A DNA stretch of 64,000 bases from Candidatus Obscuribacterales bacterium (GTDB lineage Bacteria > Cyanobacteriota > Vampirovibrionia > Obscuribacterales > Obscuribacteraceae). Shown here in pieces: positions 6,584-14,529 of the stretch (position 1 is its first letter; each line of letters begins with the position of its first letter). The stretch covers positions 434,001 to 498,000 of the forward strand of contig JAIEOQ010000006.1 in the NCBI GenBank assembly GCA_019750335.1. The letters are read 5' to 3'. The translations under genes and the position numbers were made by a program. The notes beneath the pieces were generated by a model. That model saw nothing but the letters and a program-made list of their open reading frames with translations. It made no database searches and was not told where the DNA came from.

Positions 6584-9327
6584 GATATATCCTCACTGGA
6601 AGTTAAGGGAACCAGTCTTTTGACAAGTAGAACAAGAAACAATCCAGTCAGAAAACAAAAGAGAATGATATTACCCAGTAAAAATGATTTTGGGCGGTAT
6701 GAGAATACGACTGAACGTTCTCCGGGAAATATTTGAATGGTACGAAACAGATAATTGGCGCGAAAGATATTACGTTGTTTGCCGTTAACAAAAGCTTCCC
6801 AGCCCGGATAGTAAATGTCGGTCAAAACCAGATAACCGCTTTGGTTATTGTTTGAGATATTGATTTTGACTGTATTTGGGTCGGAGGGTAATATCTCTAC
6901 CGCTTGAAATTTCGCTCTTGGATCGCCTGGTTCTTTCACCCGGGAGGATTCGATGATCACTGTTTGTTGAGGATTAAACTTAGGATTGATTATTGCTGCC
7001 AGTGAGTTATCGGCTGTCTCAACAAATTCAGCTTCAGGTACAAGATAGGCTCTAGGCAAAGCGCCTGGATTCTCATATAAACGAATGTGGTTGTCCGTTT
7101 CTTGAATCAACTTCAACCTATTTGATTGAGCGCTATCAAAAGTTGTAGCAAAAGAATTGAGAATAAGACTGTTTTCTATAGTTTGAAAAGTTTTGGTTTG
7201 CGATTTGATAAAGCGCAGTTCTTTTGGATTGAAGACTTGCAATCCGAGCTTTAGCTGCGAATTTTGGCTTAAGCGGCTTGGTACCGGAATCAAATTGTTT
7301 TGTGTTGTGCCGGGCTTAATTGCGATTTGATCGCTGAACCAAAGTGCTTGATTTTTGTCGTTGAAAAGCACGAGCGAGTAGGTGAGTTCGTTCTTGGTTT
7401 GGCCTTGCCAGAGAAGGTCTAGTTTAGCTACTGCTTCGTTACCTTGGTACCAAAAATTTGCTTGTGCGAGTTGCAAATCTTTTTCGGATTCAAATGTTAC
7501 CGGCAGATTTTTTAGGGGCATGCCAGTGGGTAATTTGTCCGCTGTAGAGAATACAGGGGTCATGCTCAAAATATATTTGACACTGGCTAAATCAAGCAGA
7601 GGGCTAATTGGCGAATTGAATTTTTGATTGAAAAGATCGATTTCAGCGCCGCTTTGACGGATAAAAGGTAAAAAGCGGCTGGGGAAAAGTGGATTATGTA
7701 CTTGTAGCTGTCTGATGCCGTAAGCAATATTGCTGCCAGCTTTCAACAAGTGATCACCGGTAGAAATACAACGATATTGTTCTTGTTTTAAGCTCTCGAG
7801 CAGAGCAATTTTTGGATATTCAAAATTGGCTTGGGCAGGCAGAGAAAGTTTGCTTATAGGCAGTAAGCTAACTAAAAGCAACGCGATGCCGGCTAAAGGT
7901 AAAAAGGCTGTCGGCAGTTTGCTGATTCTTTGTCTCAGACAAACAAGAATGAAAAATATGACGCTGCACCAGAGATCGCGTTTCCAGGCTTGCAGATTGA
8001 AAGCTGTTTCAGGGAAAGTTAAGTCAAACTTGGCTGCTGTAAGCCATGCCAAATTGTTTTTGAGTACGCTCGGCACAATTATAGCGATGGCTGTGATTGC
8101 TGCCAGGGACAAACAAAGAACAATTATTTGTTTGTTGGTTGTTTTTGCTTGGCTAAGTTGCTCAAGACCGAAAGCAGCTAAAAGAGCGAGTATAAGTAAT
8201 AAAATTGCAAAACAGTAGCGAGTAATTACAGCTGTAAAAGGCGGTATGCAAAAAAGCTGTTCGATAGGACCGATCTGAGTGACGAGCAAAAAGGCTATTA
8301 AAGCAAGCAAGCCTAAGGCTCGGACGATTTGTCCCTTCTCCGCATTATCTTTGGCGGCAAGCCAGGAGAACGGCAAGCATAGAAAAGCAATACTGCCTAA
8401 AAACGCACTGCCACCGCCTGTGCACGGATTGAGCAGGTTGAAAACAATCCCTTGCCAAGGCACATGGGCTGAGCAGACTGAAATATATTTGTAAGTTTGG
8501 CTATTGAGCAGATATTCGATAAAAGGAATAAGAATCGGTGCAGAGAATGCTATGGTCGAGAAAGCGGCTAGTAAGAGCGTGTTGATACTATCAAGAAAAT
8601 TTTGTTGGAATGATTTTGTTTTGTTGCTCATAACTAAAGCAATAAGCAGCAAGCTGGCGAAACTAATGCCAAAGAAGGATGATTCCGGATGTCCGGAAAT
8701 AATCAAAAGTGCGGCGCTCAAGCCGGCAAGCACTGTTGATGCCGGGGTTAAAGCGGAAGCTGCTCGGGCAAAGAAAAGAAAAACAAGGGGAAAAAGCGTG
8801 TTGGCGCTGCCTAAATTGATCTCCAAATACCATAAATTGAAAGGACAAAAAACATAAGCTAAAGCAGCAAAAATTGAGGCAAATCGCCCTAGTTGTAATT
8901 GTCGTCCTAAAAAATAAGAGGCAGTAAGCGCGCAAACAAGCTCAGCAAGTAAAGAGAGGTTGTAGCAATAAAGGCTAGGGTTGAGATTGAAAAAGAGATG
9001 AAAAGGCGAAAAAAGCGTTGTTTGAATGTCACCGATAAGGGGGCAGCCTAAACCACTGTACGGATTCCATAAAGGCAAAATTCCCTGAGCAAAAGTTTTA
9101 GCGATGAAAAAATAGTTTGGCAGAAAAATATGAATGATCGAAGGATCGTATAAAGATGAGCTGCCGGTGCGAAACTGGCTAAAAAGAGAATCCCACTCAG
9201 GCAAGAGTGCTATGCGCGAAATCGACTGAGCGCAAAAAATTGTTTTGTTGAATAAACAAACAACAACGGCAAGCAAAAGGAGCAGGCTGAATAGATCGAA
9301 CTTTAATGGGCGGAGCTTGGAGTTCAT
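6580..9327 (-). CDS. YfhO-like GT-C membrane protein
   Basis: A 915-residue protein with about a dozen membrane segments and a soluble stretch at about residues 500-860. Features of the YfhO family are visible: FLPNYFFIAKTFAQGILPLWNPYSGLG near the N-terminus, GHPESSFF in a membrane-proximal loop, and C-terminal LTDIYYPGWEAFVNGK followed by a last hydrophobic segment. YfhO proteins are GT-C fold enzymes; in Gram-positives they glycosylate lipoteichoic acid from a polyprenyl-phosphate sugar. It overlaps the GT2 gene (9324) and the permease (6583) by 4 bases each. Coupling to a GT2 that can make polyprenyl-P-sugar supports a donor-acceptor partnership. The acceptor is unknown. Confidence 0.85.
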   Translation of the reverse strand: MNSKLRPLKFDLFSLLLLLAVVVCLFNKTIFCAQSISRIALLPEWDSLFSQFRTGSSSLYDPSIIHIFLPNYFFIAKTFAQGILPLWNPYSGLGCPLIGDIQTTLFSPFHLFFNLNPSLYCYNLSLLAELVCALTASYFLGRQLQLGRFASIFAALAYVFCPFNLWYLEINLGSANTLFPLVFLFFARAASALTPASTVLAGLSAALLIISGHPESSFFGISFASLLLIALVMSNKTKSFQQNFLDSINTLLLAAFSTIAFSAPILIPFIEYLLNSQTYKYISVCSAHVPWQGIVFNLLNPCTGGGSAFLGSIAFLCLPFSWLAAKDNAEKGQIVRALGLLALIAFLLVTQIGPIEQLFCIPPFTAVITRYCFAILLLILALLAAFGLEQLSQAKTTNKQIIVLCLSLAAITAIAIIVPSVLKNNLAWLTAAKFDLTFPETAFNLQAWKRDLWCSVIFFILVCLRQRISKLPTAFLPLAGIALLLVSLLPISKLSLPAQANFEYPKIALLESLKQEQYRCISTGDHLLKAGSNIAYGIRQLQVHNPLFPSRFLPFIRQSGAEIDLFNQKFNSPISPLLDLASVKYILSMTPVFSTADKLPTGMPLKNLPVTFESEKDLQLAQANFWYQGNEAVAKLDLLWQGQTKNELTYSLVLFNDKNQALWFSDQIAIKPGTTQNNLIPVPSRLSQNSQLKLGLQVFNPKELRFIKSQTKTFQTIENSLILNSFATTFDSAQSNRLKLIQETDNHIRLYENPGALPRAYLVPEAEFVETADNSLAAIINPKFNPQQTVIIESSRVKEPGDPRAKFQAVEILPSDPNTVKINISNNNQSGYLVLTDIYYPGWEAFVNGKQRNIFRANYLFRTIQIFPGERSVVFSYRPKSFLLGNIILFCFLTGLFLVLLVKRLVPLTSSEDIS

Positions 9328-10352
9328 CCTACCGGAACAGTACTGCTGTCCTTGGCTGGCTGCTCAACTTCTTCGCCTTCGGCAAAGTCGCTGAAAGCAC
9401 GTGAAAGGCGACGAGCGCCTGGCTTTTGTTCGCTACCGTCGAGAAATTCGCTGACTACATAAGTTGGGCGTCCGCGTACTTCATCCAAAACTTTAGCCAG
9501 ATATACGGCAACCGAGCCGACACAAAGTATTTGTAAGCCGGTAAAGGCGGCAACTAAGCTGATTACGGCATAGTTGTCCAAACCTGATTGGGAAGAAGTA
9601 GCCAAGGAAATTAGAAAATTGAACAATCCGGCAACGAGCACTATGCCGCCTAGTCCAGGAATTACAAAGAGCGGTGCTGAACTGAAAGCTAACAATCCGT
9701 CCATTGCCAACTTAAGCAAGCGCTTCAAAGTGTAAGTGCTTTGTCCCATTTCGCGGGCATGGCGATCAATAGGAATACCGGTTTGGCGGAAACCAAGCCA
9801 AGGAATCTGACCACGTAAAAAGCGAGTTTTTTCCGGCATCTTGTTTAGAGCTTCAAGCACGCGCCGGTCGAGTAAGCGAAAATCGCCTGTATCCCAAGGG
9901 ATGTCTACTGAAGAGACAGCGCCGAGCAGGCGGTAGAAAAGAAAAGCGGAAAGACGTTTGCCCAGACGGTCGCGACGGCTTGAACGTTGAGCATATACAA
10001 CGTCATAACCGGCACGCCAGTATTTGAGCATTTCAGGGATCAGCTCAGGCGGATCTTGTAGATCCGAATCCATATTGACTATGGCTTTGCCTTTAGCGTG
10101 ATCAAGCCCAGCCGATATGGCTGCTTGTTGGCCGAAGTTGCGGGACAGGTTGACGAGGCGGACATTGTCCACTTCTGAAACGATTTGACGCAGAGCCTGG
10201 CTGGTTTTTGCCCGGCTGCCGTCATTGACGAAGATTACTTCGTAGCGCACGGCCAGCGGCGAAAGCACGCTGTAAAGGCGCTCAAGCATAAGCAAAAGGT
10301 TCTTGGGGTGCTCGTTATAAACGGCAACTACTATGGAGAGGTCAACGCTCAT
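9324..10352 (-). CDS. GT2 polyprenyl-phosphate glycosyltransferase (GtrB/DPM1-like)
   Basis: A 342-residue enzyme. The N-terminal GT-A domain starts SVDLSIVVAVYNE, with FVNDGS, NLSRNFGQQAAISAGLDHA and the acidic DSDLQDPP metal/nucleotide motif near residue 95. Two membrane helices follow (about 225-250 and 265-295), as in GtrB and DPM1-type enzymes that transfer a sugar from a nucleotide to undecaprenyl phosphate. The C-terminal 50 residues are hydrophilic and variable. It is translationally coupled (ATGA) to the YfhO-like GT-C gene, which would use the lipid-linked sugar on the other face of the membrane. Sugar identity is unknown. Confidence 0.9.
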   Translation of the reverse strand: MSVDLSIVVAVYNEHPKNLLLMLERLYSVLSPLAVRYEVIFVNDGSRAKTSQALRQIVSEVDNVRLVNLSRNFGQQAAISAGLDHAKGKAIVNMDSDLQDPPELIPEMLKYWRAGYDVVYAQRSSRRDRLGKRLSAFLFYRLLGAVSSVDIPWDTGDFRLLDRRVLEALNKMPEKTRFLRGQIPWLGFRQTGIPIDRHAREMGQSTYTLKRLLKLAMDGLLAFSSAPLFVIPGLGGIVLVAGLFNFLISLATSSQSGLDNYAVISLVAAFTGLQILCVGSVAVYLAKVLDEVRGRPTYVVSEFLDGSEQKPGARRLSRAFSDFAEGEEVEQPAKDSSTVPVG

Positions 10353-10461
10353 TGAATGGGTCCCGAAAAAAGTCTTACCAGGAGTCTCTCAACAACGTTC
10401 AAATTGTCCTTTGAAATGGGCCTTGCGGTCAACCTGACAATAGATAATCTTGCTATTACCT

Positions 10462-11394
10462 TTAGTTTTTGTTAATCGTTTTCATCCACTGCCAAGTTTG
10501 TTTGATGCCTTGATTAAGCTCAACCTGAGGTTTCCAGTTTAGATATCTTTCAGCTCTTTTGATGTCGAGAACGTTAACCGGGACATCGGCCGAGCGAGCC
10601 GGATGATATTTGACTTCTACCGGTAGGTCCGACACGCCGCGAATGGCATTTACCAATTCATTCAATGAATGACCGCTGCCGTGTCCGATATTAAAGACCC
10701 GGGGGTCGTCTTCGCCTGGGCAGTATTCGGCAGACTTCACAAGAGCTTGAGCAGCATCGGTAATATAAATGTAGTCGCGGATTACTTCGCCGTCGCCCCA
10801 GATATTTATTGATTTACCCTGAACTACATTACCCATGAATACGGCCATGGCGCCTTGCTTGGCTTGGGGATTTTGCAGTTCGCCGTAAGGGTTGGAAAGT
10901 CTGGCTACGACATAATCCAGATTCCACAGTTTGTGATAAAGGTTCAAATATTTTTCGATAGTTAGCTTGGTGATACCGTAAGAGCAGATCGGCTCGGTAG
11001 GGTGCTCTTCGGTGATCGGCAAGCTTTGCGGTATACCGTATATGGTGCCACCGGAAGAGATAAAAATCACCTTTTTGACGCCGGAATTGCGGCATGATTC
11101 CAGCAATTGCAATGTATCGATGATGTTGGAGCGTACATCGAACTGCGGATCTTCGTTGGAAGTAGCCGGCAAAGTGGTGTAAGCCAAATGAAAGACCCAG
11201 TCCATCCCTTTGACTGCGTCTTGCACTTCACCATGATTAGCGAAGTCGCCGTAAAGATAGGAGATTTTCGGGTGTGCTTCGCGATAACGGCTTGGATAAC
11301 GATCGAAGCTGGTGACTTTATGGTCAGCAGCAATTAAGGCATCTGCCAGATGGCTGCCGATAAAGCCGTTGCCGCCGATAATCAGTGCTTTCAT
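10462..11394 (-). CDS. NAD-dependent sugar epimerase/dehydratase (extended SDR)
   Basis: A 310-residue protein of UDP-glucose 4-epimerase type. The Rossmann motif is GGNGFIGSHLADAL at the N-terminus. The catalytic serine region is FISSGGTIYG and the catalytic YGITK (Y-x-x-x-K) follows. RLSNPYGE and GDGEVIRDYIYITDAA are the usual substrate-binding blocks. The likely substrate is a nucleotide sugar, supplying the surrounding glycosyltransferases; whether it is an epimerase or another extended SDR cannot be decided. It sits 12 bases downstream of the GT4 gene, so the two form an operon. Confidence 0.9.
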   Translation of the reverse strand: MKALIIGGNGFIGSHLADALIAADHKVTSFDRYPSRYREAHPKISYLYGDFANHGEVQDAVKGMDWVFHLAYTTLPATSNEDPQFDVRSNIIDTLQLLESCRNSGVKKVIFISSGGTIYGIPQSLPITEEHPTEPICSYGITKLTIEKYLNLYHKLWNLDYVVARLSNPYGELQNPQAKQGAMAVFMGNVVQGKSINIWGDGEVIRDYIYITDAAQALVKSAEYCPGEDDPRVFNIGHGSGHSLNELVNAIRGVSDLPVEVKYHPARSADVPVNVLDIKRAERYLNWKPQVELNQGIKQTWQWMKTINKN

Positions 11395-11406
11395 TTAACC
11401 CGCCTT

Positions 11407-12831
11407 TCAGCCAGCAATGGTATCACGAGTCGGTTGTTTGAGCGTAGTTTCATAAACAGCTTCAATGTCGTCAACCATTTGTGGCACGGTTCTTTCCGGA
11501 GCAATGTTGTCACGCAGACTTTGCCAGAAAGAGCGATCTTCGGCAACTCGTAAAAGTTGTTCTTTTAAGGATGAGACGCTGTTCAAAGTAAAAACCAATC
11601 CGTTAAATTCATGTTTAACTATTTCGGCCATACCGCCCAGGTTGGTGACGATTAGCGGTGTTTTGGTCGCCAGAGCCGATTGAATCACAAGAGGGGTATT
11701 TTCGTACCAGCGTGATGGAACAACAAGTACGTCTAGATTTTGCAAAATCGAACCGAAGTCGGCATTAGGAAACGTACCGAGAAAAGAGATTTTGGCATTA
11801 TTTTTGTTGCCGTTTTGCACCATCTGGCGTAGCTTTTGCCCATATTCGGGAAACTGTTCCAGATCGCCGTAAATTTTCAAAACAACATCTAGATTTTCAG
11901 GCAATTCCTGGAAAGCTTGAATCAAAAGATCCGGACCTTTGTGTTCAAACAGTGTGCCGATGAAGCCGATACGCAAAGCAGAACTTGGGGTTTTTTCTTG
12001 ATATGGGGTGAGCGGTTCCGTATCGATGCCGAAAGGAACTTGTTGAATAAGCTCCGCGTTAATCCCATTTTCAATAAAAATGTCGCGCATCAGTTTGGTC
12101 GGTACCATGATGCAACGGCAGCGGTTAGCCATCTCTTTCAAAAAATTAGGACGTTTTTCAGTGGCAAGCTTGGCGGCAGGCCATTTGCGACTTTTGTAAA
12201 ACTCGAACAAGGAGCCTTCAACAGTGTCTTTAATAACCGACGGGCTGTTACTTGTGAGGGTTTGGACTAAAGGATATTTTTTGCTCAGAGCTTCTAAAAA
12301 TTCTTGCTTAGGCGGCATCAGTTCTGGTGTATAGCAGGTCAGGCAGTTAGCGGCGCCGGCTTCAGGACCGCGACAAACCGAGCCGTCCGGGCGTTTAAGT
12401 TGAACTACCGGACAGACGAACCAGAAATCGGTGGTTGAACAAACAACCGGTACTGCAGCTTCGGTGGCTGCTTCGATTATGCTTGAGGATAAGTTTTGGG
12501 CGTGAAAAATATGCAGCAAATCAGGCTTAAACTCAGCAAGTATTTGCTTAAAATGACTCTTTATTTCCGGGTGATAAAACTCATGTTCAAAAGTGAAGTT
12601 TTTTAGTCTTAAAGATTCACCAATTACATGTACCGGCAATCCTTCGTAAACATAGTCACCTGATTCGGCGCCGACGGCATGACGAGCATCGGTGTCAGGC
12701 GGATTAGCCGTAACTATTTTGACGTCGTAACCACGACGCATGAGCTCCTGCCCGACTTTAAGGGTGAGCACTTCGGTGCCTGCCCGGTGCTCGGGAAAGA
12801 ACTTATGAACTGTAAGTAAGACTCTTCTCAT
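11407..12831 (-). CDS. GT4-family glycosyltransferase
   Basis: About 474 residues from the ATG at 12831 (MRRVLLTVHKFFPEHRAGTEVLT), which is how GT4 proteins normally begin; an in-frame ATG at 12897 adds 22 residues with no family support. The N-terminal half has the acceptor-side Rossmann domain with a Cys-containing loop (CSTTDFWFVCP, then CRGP and NCLTCY). The C-terminal half has IGFIGTLFEHKGPDLLIQAF and the donor-binding VPSRWYENTPLVIQSALATKTPLIVTNLGG. It probably transfers a hexose from a nucleotide sugar to a glycan or lipid. It is the first gene of a leftward operon with the epimerase and is divergent from the second GT4 gene. Confidence 0.85.
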   Translation of the reverse strand: MRRVLLTVHKFFPEHRAGTEVLTLKVGQELMRRGYDVKIVTANPPDTDARHAVGAESGDYVYEGLPVHVIGESLRLKNFTFEHEFYHPEIKSHFKQILAEFKPDLLHIFHAQNLSSSIIEAATEAAVPVVCSTTDFWFVCPVVQLKRPDGSVCRGPEAGAANCLTCYTPELMPPKQEFLEALSKKYPLVQTLTSNSPSVIKDTVEGSLFEFYKSRKWPAAKLATEKRPNFLKEMANRCRCIMVPTKLMRDIFIENGINAELIQQVPFGIDTEPLTPYQEKTPSSALRIGFIGTLFEHKGPDLLIQAFQELPENLDVVLKIYGDLEQFPEYGQKLRQMVQNGNKNNAKISFLGTFPNADFGSILQNLDVLVVPSRWYENTPLVIQSALATKTPLIVTNLGGMAEIVKHEFNGLVFTLNSVSSLKEQLLRVAEDRSFWQSLRDNIAPERTVPQMVDDIEAVYETTLKQPTRDTIAG

Positions 12832-12969
12832 AGAGCGATTGGGCGCCTGCTGTGAAAATGGCGATAGTACATGATACCTGGTTGGGATAAGAAGCATCTC
12901 AAACAGATCACAAGTAGCAACGGATAGAATAGCCTAACATAGCTTAAGAACTGCTTACGATTATCAGCA

Positions 12970-14523
12970 ATGCGCATCTGTCTTATTTCACGTGAATATC
13001 CGCCCGAAACCGGTTTCGGCGGCATTGCCACGTTTGTTAAACATCTAGCTCACGGACTGAAAGATATCGGTCATGAGGTAGAAGTTGTTTGTTTGGCTAA
13101 AGAGACTGAGAAAGTCGTTGATGACAACGGTGTGCGGGTGCATCGTGTTTTACCTTTCAAGATAGAAGGCGACTTGGATGCGGTTAATCGTTGTATGCCT
13201 TACAGTCGCTATGTACTTTTAACCACGCTGGCTCTTTGGCGCAAATTTTTTCAATTACACAGCGAAAAGCCATTTGATGTGGCTGATTCACCGGAGCTAT
13301 TAGCCGAATCGCTTTATGCTTCGGTATTGAGAGTGGTGCCTTTAGTTATTCGCTTGTACACGCCACATTCAAAGTTTATTGCCGAGAATTTGCATAATAC
13401 GGCAGCTACATTCGATCATCTTTTTGTGGCCAGTCTTGAACGTATTGCTATGGGTGCGGCTGATGTTCTCACTTCGCCAAGCACAGACTTAGCTGATTTT
13501 GTTGCTGCCGATCTAAATTATCCACGCGAAAAAATACAAATTGTTTGTAATCCAATCGATCCTGATGAATTTAGTCCTGAAGGTCCGAAGGCTTTGGCTG
13601 CCGACGGAAATAAAAAAACAGTTTTATTCGTTGGGCGTTTGGAAGAAAGAAAAGGAATTACTTATTTGGTGGAAGCGATTCCCCAGATTCTTGCCGCTTG
13701 TCCCGATACACGTTTTGTGATTATCGGCGACGATACAATTAATGCCAGTGGCGGGCAGCGTTCTGTTTTAGCTGATTTGAAAGACTCATTGCAAAGATCG
13801 GGAGCGACCAAAAATGTCACTTTCATTCCGCGCATACCTTTAACTGAACTGCCGGCTTATTATCGTTCGGCTGATATTTCTGTTGTACCTTCTCTTTATG
13901 ATAATTCGCCTTATACCTGTTTGGAAGCGATGTCTTGTGGGCGCCCTGTTGTCGGCACTTCGGCTGGCGGCACTCGTGAGTATGTGCTTGACGGCGAATC
14001 AGGTTTGATTGTGCCGCCTAAAGATGCGCAAGCGCTAGCAACGGCAATCACAAGTTTGCTCAAAGACGATGTTTATCGTGAAAAGTTGGCAACTCAAGCT
14101 CGACAAAGAGTGCTCGATAAATTTCAGCGACGCAAAATAGCCGCTGAATGTGTTGAGCTTTATAAATTAGCTGGCGAACGTTTTCAGAGCCGGCGCAACA
14201 TCCTTTATTTGCGTGATGCCGAGCAAGCTTTGCCTGATGCGGCAGTGATGCTTTATTGTTTCGATCGGATGATTTACAACTTGTTGTATCAATCTTCCTG
14301 GCGTTTTCGTTTAAGCTACTGGCGCCATTTCTTAATGCATCGTCCACGTCTTTTTGTGGCTAAAGCTTTGCTTGCTGTTTATCGGGGCGCTTCTAAGCTT
14401 GTTTCACCGCGTCCGGGCAAGTCGCCGGCGATGATTGCTTGGCTTGAGCGTGAAGTAAGCGCTAAACATCAAGATCCAATTGAAATGGTTATCGCCTCGT
14501 GTGCTGGTAAAGGCAAGGAGTAA
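12970..14523 (+). CDS. GT4-family glycosyltransferase with C-terminal extension
   Basis: A 517-residue protein. It begins MRICLISREYPPETGFGGIATFVKHLAHGL, typical of GT4 acceptor domains. The donor domain holds VLFVGRLEERKGITYLVEAI and the E-x7-E type region DNSPYTCLEAMSCGRPVVGTSAGG. After the GT fold (about residue 400) there is an extra 115-residue helical, basic region (FRLSYWRHFLMHRPRLFVAK) that may contact the membrane. The ATG is separated from the divergent GT4 start by about 140 bases, which must hold both promoters. The gene runs directly into the GT39-like gene. Confidence 0.9.
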   Translation: MRICLISREYPPETGFGGIATFVKHLAHGLKDIGHEVEVVCLAKETEKVVDDNGVRVHRVLPFKIEGDLDAVNRCMPYSRYVLLTTLALWRKFFQLHSEKPFDVADSPELLAESLYASVLRVVPLVIRLYTPHSKFIAENLHNTAATFDHLFVASLERIAMGAADVLTSPSTDLADFVAADLNYPREKIQIVCNPIDPDEFSPEGPKALAADGNKKTVLFVGRLEERKGITYLVEAIPQILAACPDTRFVIIGDDTINASGGQRSVLADLKDSLQRSGATKNVTFIPRIPLTELPAYYRSADISVVPSLYDNSPYTCLEAMSCGRPVVGTSAGGTREYVLDGESGLIVPPKDAQALATAITSLLKDDVYREKLATQARQRVLDKFQRRKIAAECVELYKLAGERFQSRRNILYLRDAEQALPDAAVMLYCFDRMIYNLLYQSSWRFRLSYWRHFLMHRPRLFVAKALLAVYRGASKLVSPRPGKSPAMIAWLEREVSAKHQDPIEMVIASCAGKGKE

Positions 14524-14529
14524 TGAGCT

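Noticed and set aside
7826..8857. Plus-strand frames inside the YfhO-like gene
   Set aside because: They are antisense shadows without ribosome sites; the minus-strand protein is a clear family member.
12832..12897. N-terminal extension of the GT4 protein
   Set aside because: GT4 proteins start at the MRRVLLTVHKFFPEHRAG block; the extra 22 residues have no ribosome site and no family support.
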